Positions 1 through 12,210 of a stretch of DNA of 64,000 bases are shown here, one piece after another; position 1 is the stretch's first letter, and each line of letters starts with the position of its first letter. The notes beneath the pieces are model-generated. The model saw nothing but the letters and a program-made list of their open reading frames with translations. It ran no database searches and was not told the origin of the DNA. This DNA is from Larus michahellis (lineage: Eukaryota; Chordata; Aves; Charadriiformes; Laridae): positions 65,389,142-65,453,141 of the forward strand of contig NC_133896.1 in the NCBI RefSeq assembly GCF_964199755.1, given 5' to 3'. Position numbers and translations under genes: made by a program.

Positions 1-751
1 ATTTTTGAATAGTACTTGCGGTATCTACAAAATATGGAAGTGTTGATATTGATTCAGATGAATAGCTTGGTGTCTGTTCTGCAGTGGGAGAAACCCACTC
101 TCCTCCTCTTTTCCAGAGTGTAATTCTGAGCCCACTGCCTCCTTCTACTATGGTTTTAACTATCTAAATCCACTGATTCATAAATTGAAAATATGGGTTT
201 ATACTAGACCATTTTTCCTGCAAGCAATTTCTGAAAGTGTTATGAAAAGATTTGCATTAGACATTGAGAGGTACTGATGGAAAATGGCAGCAATCATGCA
301 CAATGCACAACATCATGATCACTAGAGAAATGTAGAGTTATACTCAGCTCCTTCGGAAAAGTAACATGAAGTCTTTAACTGATGTCTGTATAAACTTTTC
401 CAAAAAACATTTTTTAATTTTTATTTTTCCTTTAGCTTCTGTACATTACTTTAACCTACAAAGCTGTTACAAAGATGACTGCATGAAAAAAAAAAAAAAA
501 CCACATGTCTTTTAAACCTATAATTTAGAATTTTGGGGGGGAAAAGTCAGACAAAAAATGGCCCTGAGAAGATAAAGATGAAATCAAGAATTAAGGTTCA
601 TTTTCAGTATTTCCTTTTCTCCACAAGCAGAACAGACACATTTTATGCTTCAGAGTAGATTCCAGCAGGGTGTGTCTGTATAGTGCAGCCAGACGGCACA
701 CCAAAAATAAATTAGCAATAATTAGTTGTGCACATTCACTCTTCTGGAGAT

Positions 752-870
752 GATAGTTAAGGCATTGAACTAAGACGTAGGAAGTTTAGGTCCAATTTTT
801 AGCTCTGCTAAAGGTCTTCTTTGTAGGTTTTATTAGAAATCACTTTCCCATTTTTATCTTTTGGTTTTCC
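752..870 (+). repeat. MIR-type SINE relic
   Basis: The segment reads AGTTAAGGCATTGAACTAAG, then AGGTCCAATTTTTAGCTCTGC and, after a gap, AATCACTTTCCCATTTTTATC. This follows the MIR layout of a tRNA-derived head, a 'tagctctgcc' core and a 'cactt...ccc atct' region in the forward direction. It is heavily diverged. Confidence 0.55.
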
Positions 871-3800
871 TTTATAGTTAAGACTGTGCAGGGAGGAAAC
901 TGCCTGTGCGTGTGCATAGCAAGGCAGCCTAAGGAAAAAGGATCCTCAAACCATCTGGGGCCTTTACTTATTCTTGCAGTATCACACAACAAATAATCCA
1001 TGATAAATTTCACATGCCCTCTACAAAACCTTTGCTGAGGCAGATTTTGTTATGTATTATAAATGCAATGCAGACTTCATCGCTGCCTCTGCCAGTAGTT
1101 TTTTATTCTTCTGGGGTTTGAATGCCACATTGAGCTGCCTGGAGTCACTAGCATTGCTTTGTCCAACCATTAGCTGAAAATACAGCTTCCCGGAGCTGGC
1201 TTAATCTAATCTGTCCTGATTATATACCAAAATAAGAGAGGAAGAATCATAACAAATGTTGGTCACATACTCATTCAAACCACTAAAGAAAACAGGGAAT
1301 GATTTATGTGATGATATGCATTCATCCCATCAAGGGGGAGCATTTTCACATCAATTTGATGGTCATCTAGCCAAGGAGAACAGGTTGTTCTCAATGCAGA
1401 GCTAATTCTGGCAAAAGCTATAAATTCTGAGCAACATTCGTGGAAAAACAGTCTCATCAATGAAATGTATGTTTTAAGAAAGAAAGTAATGAAACTTTAA
1501 GTCCTGCAAAAATAAGGTTTTAGAAATGGGGAGGGAAGAGAATTTGAGGAGTTTTCACAGTCATCTATCCACATTTTTATTGAAATTGATATACTAGAAA
1601 GCTATACAAAAGGAAGGTTTCAGATACATTTATATACATGAAACAGTTTAAAAGAAAAAAAAAAAAAAAGGAGAGGAACTAAAGAGCTAAGGGACCTAAA
1701 CAGCTATAAAAGGACAGTCCCATCACAGGGATTCTTATTCTCAGCAGGGAGGACTTTTCTCCAGGGCAACAACTCAGAAAGCATTTAACTACTTGGGGAA
1801 TTAGAAGAGGTGGTCTTGACAGTTTTCTTCCCTCCTATGGCTTTTACCCTGGAGATTAGGCAGTTTGGTTAACATCAAAGTTATTCTGTTAAATGAGGGT
1901 AGATGAATGTATATGTTAGGTCAGATTCATTCCAAGTATTCTGATCTTGGTTATGGGATATATATTGGGAGGACCTTAATGAAATAAAAAAAAAATCGCT
2001 CAGGTTATCTGCCAGGGTACAAAGGAGTAGCTTCTAGACCAGAGAATCTGACCTGTGCCCCTTTTTTTCTCTGCGGCTTAGGGGTAGTCCTTCATACAGA
2101 TGATTATGTTTGTTCCTTTTTATAACTTTTTGGGGCTTGATTAAATATTTTTTGCAGGCAGCACTTGAAATATGTAAATTACTTTTCTTCTTCAGGAATA
2201 TAGCTTTGATGGGTACCTACAAAAGCTCTGTCCCCTAGCAACAGCTCTCTGCAAGCTTTACTTATAAATCAATGCCAGATAGGTGACACATATAGAAGGG
2301 ACAGAGATATTAAATGGGTTTTATTGGCCTAGGCCACTTATTTGTCCATGTAAAATCCAACTTGATTCATTAATTAATTCAGAAAAACAAACCAAAGCAA
2401 AACATTTACCATCTTCCTCTTGGTCTAATACTTACTGATTATCCACCAGTAGTATCAGAAGGTCTGAACAGTTTTGTAATAGTGAAATGCTATAGAATAT
2501 TACAGTAAATGACTACTTTGAAGACTTAATGATATCTGGGTGTTTCTTTAGCAACAATAACAATGATAGATGATTGCAATAACTTTGCTTATCATAGAGA
2601 ATTGATGTCTATATGGTTTTCAAGGACTAGTTCTACCTAGTCTGCTTTATCTGTATGTTTAGTTTCCAGAAACATTTTAGCAAATAATATATTTCAACCT
2701 GAAGCCCAACTATAAGTGTAAGGATAGGTACACCTATTCTACAAAATTTTGACTTAATTTAAATATCACAGATACAGATGTTATATTTATGATGTGAGAA
2801 TAATACATTTTCTCCTTGTCTTCCACACAGTGCTCCTTCCCTAGGGTAAAAATTACTCTGATAAGGAAAAACATTTACTGTAAAAGGAAGATCCATTTTG
2901 CCATTATTCAGATGAGAGAATTAAGAGATGGTTCAATAGACTAAGCAAGAACGAGAAATACATATAATACAGTTGTGTTGTATCTCTGCGAATGGTGATT
3001 ATCAACAGCTTTGGATGGATTTGCATAGTGAGAATGAAAGCAGCTGCTTAGCTTGACCCTGTTAAACTTCACATTTCTTATCTTAGTACTTGAAGCACCA
3101 CTGCTGTTCAAAATAATTGGGAAAAAGAACTTACTTTTACTTTTCATTCTTAAAAGCAAACAATTTTTTTGGATCAAACTGTCCAGAAAACCTCTAAGAA
3201 ACATGGCAAGAACAGAAAGTTTCAGCCCCCAAATGGTTAGAGAAAATTGCTATAAATTCAAAGGTGACAGAAAGCACTTAGTAATATGCCTCAGTGCAGT
3301 ACTGGATATAATTTAACACAGAATTTTTTTGGCCATCCATAAGTCATTTACACTTTGGAAATGTGAAAGAATGCAAAGATGGAAGAAGTCTGCCATGAAG
3401 GAAGGCAAAGTCCTGCTTCAGAAAGTGGCAGGAAATTTCCTAGCACCATAAAGGGTCCCATTAACATCTCTATAATTTGATTTTATACCCAACACTGGCA
3501 GAAAGCTGATTACCCATTCTGCACTCCCTTCAGCTGTAAATATTTCAAACCTGACTGTTTTATGTCCCTTCCCCATAACAAAGTTACAATCTCTAAAATG
3601 TTTGTAACCTCTACAGCTTGTTGTAAAGGCTTAATGTCCTTGGCCTGAGAAAGAATCGTACTCAAGAAATCAGCTTTGTTCCATTTTGGCAGATTAAATT
3701 CAAAAGAAATACAGTATTAGTATCCAAGCAGTGCAGTCTCTCAAAATAAAAGGAAGGCAAGAACTATTAGGGCTGAAATAATGGATAATAAAAGCCAGGG

Positions 3801-4424
3801 GACCAACTGGAAAGTAGCTGTGCTTAATATGAGCAACTTAGAGTCAGAAGTGTCTTTCTAAGCTAGGAAAAGCAAGTCTGAGATGGCCTTCCTACACAGT
3901 CAGTGCCAAATGGCCACTTTTATGCCCCATCTTGTTCATGGCACCAGTAACAGGGACATTTTTCTGATGTGAAGTAGAGCAACAATAGGATTTTTAAGTG
4001 TTGTACGAGCTCTGGACAGCCCCAGTGCTTCCACTCTGACAATCACAAGAAGTCTTGTAGCCTTTTCACTGGGATTGCACATGAAGACGCAATCCTTCAC
4101 ATAGTGCTTTCATCTTGTTACAATAGAAAGTATTTCTCAAGGCATGAAAAAAGAATCCAGGAAAGTGTAAATTTCGTGACAGATTTGTTCATATTTCTGA
4201 TAAATCTGGCTGTGATTGTGCATATATCGTAGAGTTTTCTTATAAACGCAAGACAAAATCCAGCTCTGTAACAGCAATGCAACCAGGCTGGGGTTTCCAA
4301 CCAAAAACTGGAACAAGAACACAAAAAGTGGAGAGGAAAGGCAAAAAAAAGTTAAAGTACAAACGATTTTCAGCAGAAAGCAGCATTCGGTTTAGAGCAT
4401 ACCCATCAACTACAGTTGTGCAGT
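871..4424. other. Intergenic, no gene seen
   Basis: AT-rich unique-looking sequence with A runs at 1655-1669 and shorter ones elsewhere. Open frames are short and resemble no known family. A segment near 2895-2950 (TTCAGATGAGAGAATTAAGA) faintly recalls a MIR core but is too short to call. Confidence 0.7.
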
Positions 4425-4536
4425 GGTGTCTTGAAAGCCTTCAAGGACAGGGATGCCACAAGCTCCCTTGACAACTTGTTCCTGTGGTTAACTATTGTCA
4501 TAGAGAAAAAATTTACCTTATATCTAGTCAGAGCCC
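4425..4536 (-). mobile_element. Old, diverged CR1 LINE remnant, antisense
   Basis: The segment reads TGTCTTGAAAGCC, GGACAGGGATGCC, TGACAACTTGTTCC and ends CCTTATATCTAGTC. In order and spacing this follows the antisense CR1 3' region (single-line gap aside) but with many substitutions and no recognisable tail. It is much older than the copies at 18.5, 35.9 and 55.8 kb. It may extend to either side beyond recognition. Confidence 0.6.
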
Positions 4537-7500
4537 CCCCTGCTTCCTCTCTTCTCCCATTGTGCATCCCCACAAGGAGCCTGGCCCGGTCTTCTCACTA
4601 ACACCTCGTGGGCATTGGGGAGCTCCTGACCTTCTTTTTAAATGTGTTCATTTTATGTTTGCTCTGTATTCATTTGGAGAACTGGTGAACTATTAAGACA
4701 GTTCAGAGATGGGGCACTTTTCAGTATACTTTTTTTATTGTCTGTGTTTGTCGTCCGTACTTACAGCCCTGCTTAGGCCTCACGAGACTGAAAACTTAAC
4801 ACATCAAAGCCAATTCCTGTCCATGAAAGTCCAGTCTACAAAGAAGAGCCTGGAGAAAAAGGGACAGTAAACTGCTGAGAAAGCACAAGGTTAACAGCGA
4901 CTAGTTCAAATCATCATGAAGGTCTCTCACCCATTCTTATTTAGCTCATGGAAGAGTACAAATATTCTGCCATTGTTGGAGAAACAGTGATGTTTCTTCT
5001 CAGTTTTACCTTTCTAATAATAAGTAAATTCAGGATGGCTGGCTGATAATTTTCTGCATCTTTTTGATAGATACAGTAGCAGCAAACGCAAGATAGGGTC
5101 CTACATTTCCCACATTCGTGTGCCCTTCCTTTTAGGGATTATCTTTAATGACAGGGAAGGTGATCAGTGCCAAAGCCAATCAGTCCCTGCCTTCTCTACA
5201 AAAGCAACCGCTTCCTTACGCCACCCAGTTTTGGTTTACTCAAGTTTAAGTGACATTTCCATGTCTACTAATAGCCTGTAGTGAGATTTAAAGCATGTTA
5301 TACAGATTAAGAGATGAAAGTTCAAATAAAGCGCTGCCTGCAGGACATGAGCTTGGTCATTTTTATCTGTCTGGAACTGTCTCTAAAATGCTGGCATTAA
5401 GCAAGTGGGCGCCACTTGACTCAAAGGGGAACTAACCTGCTGGAGATCTTTGCTTCCACAGCCATCCTGACCTCAGGCAGGGCACAGTCCCCTTCTTGAC
5501 AGTGTGAGCTATCCCCATGACTTGAGTAAAGACATTTTTAGGCAGATGTGTTTTCTACGACCTCCCACTAATGCCAGCAGGAGTTAGCATACACTTCAAG
5601 AACAGAACAGGCTTTGGAAATTTCTTTTCCTCCCCTAGGCAGGAGTCTAGCAGTGACTTTGTGGCAAGAGCTATGTGACTCCAGTGAGAGATGAGCTACA
5701 GTTACGACAGTCAGGTCTGCCCTGTTTGTATAATTGTGGTGTTGCCAGGTGTCACGTCTGTGTATGTCCAGGGCACGCATTTCATTTTTCCCTGGGTGGT
5801 CTAGGAACTCCCAAATAGTCACCTGCATACATGAGACAATGAACTTGGTGGCAATGGACCAACTTAAAAGTAGGTGATTGACTGAATTCTGAACCACCTT
5901 CATAATTAAATTTGTTCCCAGTGCCCTCCGAGCAGAATTTTGGGTAGTTCCTGTTATTCCCCCAGGCAGGCCCTAGTGTACTAGTTACACTTTATTATAT
6001 GGATAATGAATATGAAAGTAATCACGATGTTAACATTTAGTCAGGAAGTCAAGACCCTTTCCTAAAAATCAAAGCATTCTGGAGTAAATGGTGAAGTGAT
6101 TTTGGCCACAGCACCAAAGTTAGCATTAGTTTTATCATAAGATTATATTGTATTCAGAGAAAATTTTGCAGTCCTTGTGGCTTGTCAAATGTTAGGTTGC
6201 AAGCAGAGCATCTCATAAAATAGTGTTAACATTACTTCTAGGAATAAAAGTCTTAAGACTTTCTTTTGCAAAAAACTCAAAATATGGAAAATACATTGGC
6301 TTCTATAAAAGCAAAAAAAAAAAGGTTTATAATCCTTCATATAGGACACTTTGATAGCAAATTAAATTGTTCTGTTTTCTGAAATTCACTCTCAGCTGAG
6401 ATGATACATTCCAGTAAGATAAAACCTTCATGTTTTTCCAATAATACACAAGGTCTTGTTACGATTAAAAAAAAAAAAAAAAAAAAAAGCTTGGGGAGGA
6501 AAAGCCTTTCCTGTGCCTTCTAATGATTCAAAGATTCAAAGCATAAAAATTTCAAAATGTTCCAAAGAATTATTTTTTTCGTAACTATACATTTGAAAGT
6601 AGAAAAATCCATTATCTGCTTGATTACCTGTAAAATGAGGGTTAATCTGCATTAGGGCTGTCTGAAAGTGAAAAAACTGCGAATGGTTTGAAAATCAACA
6701 ATCTAGCATCACTTACAGCTAATAATGTAAATTTTAACTTCAAAAAACACCCATGTGATTTAAAGAAAAAGGGAAATTAATAGTTTCTTCCTGTTAATTG
6801 CCGGTCTGATATGCTACATAAGCAAAGTGAACAATAGCTGAATTTCCACTGTATCTTGAAGACTGTATTTAGAAATTTGCAATCATTTTTCCTCATTTGC
6901 TACAAGAAGTTCAGAATGACCAGAAATATTGTTTTCTGTCAGCATGAATATGTGGAACATGGAGACACATCCTTACAAGTGGTTTATCTCTTTTCCCTAA
7001 CATCGTAAGTATTTTAAAGTGCTCTCTAGTTGCTAGAAGTTACTTTTATTCATACGGTGAGGATTCTTCAGCTGTAATTTTGAGATTCTTTAAGGACAGT
7101 GATGATGATGAAGGCAAAAATATTTTGAGCAACCAAACACATTGGAATCTATTAAGATATATTTAAGTAGCTAGAAAATGAAAACAAACATTTTGTGTGT
7201 GCTGAGGCTTATGACAATGCATTCACAAAAGGGCTGCTGTCTGATCAAAAATCTAATTTTTACACAAAACACACAGCGGTCTAAGCAGAAAAAAAACCCT
7301 TAATTATCTAGTACACATTACCTCTTAAATGATCTAATATTTTGATTTGAACATGTGAAAACCCTTTAACCTGAAATTTCATTAAATTCTTAACTTCCAG
7401 TGTCTCAAAAGATACGTTGATTATTCAGAAATGCATGATTAAAAGGTTGAAATGAGACAAAAAGCTGGATGCGGACTGTTTGTATGAGCAAGAATATATA

Positions 7501-10500
7501 GTGTCAGGTGAACTGTGTATTAGGAAATAGTCTCATGCTATCTTAAAATCCTGATTCTTTCAATTTCTTAAAAAGTGTGACTTTGGTTATGTCTGATCCC
7601 AGCTCAACAACAGCAGTTGAAAGAATATTGTTTGTAATGTAATAGACTCGGCTACTTTGCAGAAACTCGGTAAATACTGGTGCTCTTTAGGCAGAATTTT
7701 AAATTAAAATTTATTACGATTGCACACAATAAAGATTTTATGAACAATTTTATTTAAAGAAATATATAGTGAAGTAAATTGGTGCTTTATAACTGAATTG
7801 TACATTGAGGATAATAAAATGATACATTTAAGATAAATATATAAGAAATACTAAAGGAAATGGTGTTTCCCGGAGAGGTCCCTTAAGAACATGGGGGGCT
7901 GTAACTTCAAGAAAAATGATCATCTTGACACTGAACACTGCATGATGGCATTTGCATACTCTTGGAAGGTGATTAAGTTGTTTCTGCTTTTCCACATGAA
8001 GATGATTTCTGTCGGTTTTCTTCTTACATTTGTGCTGCACCGTTTGTTGTTCTGCCTGCTGTTTTTTCTGGACTCTGATTTTCCTTTGTTAGGCGTTAGT
8101 ATAGGGTTTTCTGAAAGCCTGGGTGGTTTTGGTTTTGATGTCAGTTAAGTTAACTCCATCAGACATTTTCTGCCTTAGATCAATCAGAAATTCTTACTCA
8201 GCCCCACTCTCTTTTCTGTACCTTATACACATTCCTTTTTAGTAGAAAGTTCAGAATTCCTCAAATGCCTGTATTAAACATTCTGTCCTCCGCTGATCCA
8301 AGTTGACTGAAAGTCATTCACTACCGTGTTGTTAGAAATGAAACTTCATCCTAGCACCTATGGCCTACAGATCTTTTGCCACATTTCTGGAGATTTTTAG
8401 CTCCTCTGGAAAGCTGAGTCATTCCCTTTCTGTGCTCAAGACACTATCTCAGTCTCTTTCTAATATTTCTACCATGCGGTCTGAAGTAGAGACTATAGTG
8501 CTTGGGTGCTTAATTAACCTCAATTGCTCTTACTGGTCCCCCTGTGCATGACAATGCCATTGACTCTACCCCGTGGAGTGACTTTCCCTCAGAATGCAGG
8601 TTCCAGATATTAACTGAGCTGCAGAGGAGACCCATGAGTTTAGGAATATTGTATATGGGACTGTGAATAGGACTTCTCTGCAGAAACCATTTGTTGATTC
8701 TTTATGGAGACAGCAGTTTGAATTCCCCTCGCAGATAATGCGCACTTAACCTGCTGCAGATGCCAAGAAAGGGTGTACATACATTCGCAACTTTTCTCTA
8801 AAACAGCTGAAAGTAAGCTAATACTACCTGCTCCACCTACAGCAACACCAACACCTCCTGGAACCATTACTACCTTGATCCAGCGTGCCCCTGATGGCTC
8901 CAGAGGGGGTCATGTCCTCGCTGGGGTGAGTATCAGTCACCCAGCTCCACTAGCAGATACTCCATAAAGCAATGTAATGGAAGGTGCACCTCAAACCCTT
9001 ATTCCAACATTCTGCAGCCCAGTATATGACAAGACTCTTCAGGAACTCGTCAGTAGAGCATGCCCAGCTTCTTTGACCTAACTACCCCATCAGAAAGGGT
9101 ACTCATGCTGCACCCTTGCTACATGCACAATCATAACCAGAGGCCAAGCTACGTGTTGATAAGCAAGAAGCTGTCTGAGCCCCCTGCACAGTAAAAGGCA
9201 GGAAAATATGCAGCTTTGTGTCCTAGCCCTCAGGAGCCAGCAGCCTGACTCCATGCCCAAATCTGCTGAGTGATGGGGCTCCTCAAAGCTGGATGCTCAC
9301 AGTGCACTTGTGTGTCCTGTCACTCAGCTGCTACCAAGCACAATCACCCCTCGGTGGCTGTGCAGTCATCCCTCCTTCTTCTCCTCCACCCACCAGTTTG
9401 GAACACTTACTGGGAAAGTTATGAGCTGTGACAATACTGCCTTACCTCATGGTTCGGAGCCATGACAAAGAGTAGATTCCCAGTAACAAATCCCCAATAG
9501 CTGGATGAGTGACAAAAACAGTGTACATGGGGGCTATGGCAGAGCAACCAGCTGCATCCTGGGGTCTGCTGAGGTCCTTCAACAGAGACGAAGCCACCCA
9601 ATACAGCTGCTATCCCCTGGCCGCCTCTCCCTGTTTCTCTAAACATCTTCTGCTTACTTCTGGTCTCCTGAGCCCTATGGAGGTCTTACCGTACACAGTT
9701 CCAGTGCAACCTTATAGGAAAAGTTCAAAAGGGGAGCTATGAAATAGGCCCACAGGTTTATGACCATAACGGAGATGTACAATGATTTATCCTGAGGTGG
9801 AACAACCTTTCAAGAAAAGGAAGCAAACTTCAGGATGCAACAGAGATACAAGGCTTCGGAAAGGTCATTTCTAGCAGTAACTCAGAAAGCCACAGTTCGG
9901 GATTGCAAAGTCCTTGGTCTTTTCCAGACATAGGGCAAATGCCACTTTCAATAGGCACATGTTTGATGGATGGCTGGTTTAGGTGTTTTGTTCTGGTTTT
10001 TTTTGAAGTGGCAATAAATAAACCAAATTAAATACAGTCCTTAATTAAACTTGGATCCCATTAGCCTGCCTACAGTAATATTGCTAAACTATTGATAAGA
10101 CCTTTGAATCTCACACAAGCATAAATAAATGCTCAGGCTGTAGCTTCTGCAGGAAGGGGAAAGAATTATTTTTATTTTTTTTTTCCTCTTTACCTTAAAT
10201 AAACCCATCCTTTCACCTTCCTGAGCACTTTGGGGCCAGGAGGGGATTTCTGCATCCAAGGGTGCACTCTGCAGGAAGGAGGGTTCAGCCGGTCCCGCCA
10301 CCTTCCCCAGCTACCGGCCCCATGGGCAGGCTGGGGCTTCAGGCCAGTGCCCTTACCCAAGTGCCGGCCAGGGTCAGAGCTTCTGCCCCTTCCCTGCTCT
10401 ATTTAAAGCACAAACTTGTCCATGAGAACACTGAACACCATCACAATAGTGGAATCGTATTGCTTTCTTAGTAGCTAAACTTCTGTCACTTAAAAGATTA

Positions 10501-12120
10501 GAATGATGTTGACTGGGATTATCCTGAGCGCTGGTATCACAGGGTATTGATGCATGATTCAATTACGACATGATTAGGTATGCATCAATCGCAGAGCAGT
10601 CTGTACTGGTAATCTGACTCGTGAATGACACAAATGCCCTGTTTGATTCAATATGGTTAGAGTAAATGAACTCAGGCTGGAAGGAAAAAGACCGGGTTCA
10701 TACAGTTGGCAAGACGCTTGTGCAAATGTTACTGGGTTTATGCTTTTGATTTTTCTTCTGGGGTTCCCCTCCCACAGTGGTGCTCTATGTTGACACAGAT
10801 TTACAAATTATACATATCATGAAAAAGGAGATCCTGAAAAGTCACAAAAATCCAGTGTGAATTTCAATGAATGAAGTAAGTTCCGACAGAAGAGCTGCAC
10901 TAGAAAAAATTTTTTCGCTGCTCTGCTTCATGCTTCATTTGATCGTCTTGTGGAAGCTTCAGTGTGTGTTGTTCAGCATGTTTCAGCAGTAACTTGCACC
11001 CCTGGTCTGACAGATACTGTTTCTTCAAATACAGGTACACAAAGATCATCTTCTCAAACCACTTACAGGACTGATTGCTTCCAAAAAACTTTTTTCAGAT
11101 TTTGGTAGCTTATGTAAAAATCGTCTCTAAATGGATACCAAAAAGCCACTACCCTTTCTTTCTGCAATCTGTATTACACTACCTTAAGTTGCCAACAAAT
11201 TGAAGAATAAGCCATAAATCATTTGGGCAGAAGATTTTTTTTTCATAGAACATTTTAAAATGTGACACACTATTGATTCAAAACCAAAATACAAAACAAG
11301 AAACTGCATTGTCAAGCAACTTGTTCCATTGTCAAGCTTTTAAAACTTTGATTATTTTCTTTAGAATACTTTTCTTTGGAAAATAACTTATAAGGAAATT
11401 ATACACAAATTCTATCTAGAAAACGTTGGAAGACTTTTTAAAATGATCACAATTTTTCTCTTCCAAAATGAAACTGGTAAAGCCATACCATCTGCAAAAT
11501 ATTTACATTTCGATGGAGCAAAATATTCTGTTAGCATGTAGTTTCCAGGGCCTTTTTTCAGATTACTCTAATGTCCACCATGTATCAGGGAATAATAAGA
11601 AAATGTTTTTGGCCTATCTTGTCTTTGCCTAAGTAAGGCAACAGATTCGGACCCCCTTAATATCATAAAACACTTTCGTACCTTTTTGTGCAGTGACACT
11701 ATTCCCACTGAGACTGCACTGAAATAGGGTAGCAGAAATAACTGAGTCTGCTCACAGTGAATGTTCCTTTTAAAAAAACTGCACCAGAATAATCTTTTTA
11801 CAGAGTGATTAAAACATAAAGGAAATCTTTTGATAGAGATATTAACATCTTCTATTACCTTTACATGGGGTAGCACACCTAAAATTTTCATTTAATGTTG
11901 CTTCTATTTAACTGACATTTTATGAGCAATCACTAAGCCAAGGCTGTCACAGCTCTTCTAAAGGGTTGCAGCAAAGCACCTTTGATAGCTTAAATGAAAT
12001 CTAAAAATGAGCTCAATTTTTATCATGATAATCTCAAAATTACAGATGATTTGGGCAAAAAGTCAAACACACTTACAGTGCACATGGTTTTCTTAAACAC
12101 TACTAACTAGGCTGGTAGTG
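4537..12120. other. Intergenic, no gene seen
   Basis: Mostly AT-rich. 8.5-9.7 kb and 10.23-10.42 kb are less AT-rich, the latter with a few CpG and a TATTTAAA motif at 10400-10407, but no exon was recognised. The longest frame (5568-5903, minus, 111 codons) has no recognisable motif. A 22-base A run lies at 6467-6488. Confidence 0.7.
6467..6488. repeat. Poly(A) run of 22
   Basis: Twenty-two consecutive A. No LINE body was recognised upstream, so it is not clearly a retroposon tail. Similar runs of A occur at 486-500, 1655-1669 and 42062-42082. Confidence 0.9.
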
Positions 12121-12210
12121 TTTCACACATGGGGAAACTGAGAAAGAGGCAGAGAAGCAAAAAAGGTTGCACTAGGTCACCTAGAAGACCAGTGGCAGAA
12201 CCAGGGGTAA
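12121..12210 (-). repeat. MIR-type SINE relic, antisense
   Basis: On the + strand it reads CATGGGGAAACTGAGAAAGA, GCAAAAAAGGTTGCACTAG, GTCACCTAGAAGACCAGTGG and CAGAACCAGGGG. That is the typical reverse-complement MIR core (gaaactgag ... ggtcac ... agtggcagaacc). This is the clearest MIR relic in the window. Confidence 0.75.

Noticed and set aside
8773-8967. P/T-rich 64-codon frame
   Set aside because: It has low-complexity composition and no start or splice support.
10399-10409. TATTTAAA-like box after a GC-richer stretch, considered as a promoter
   Set aside because: There are few CpGs, no downstream exon is recognised, and TATA-like strings are common in AT-rich sequence.
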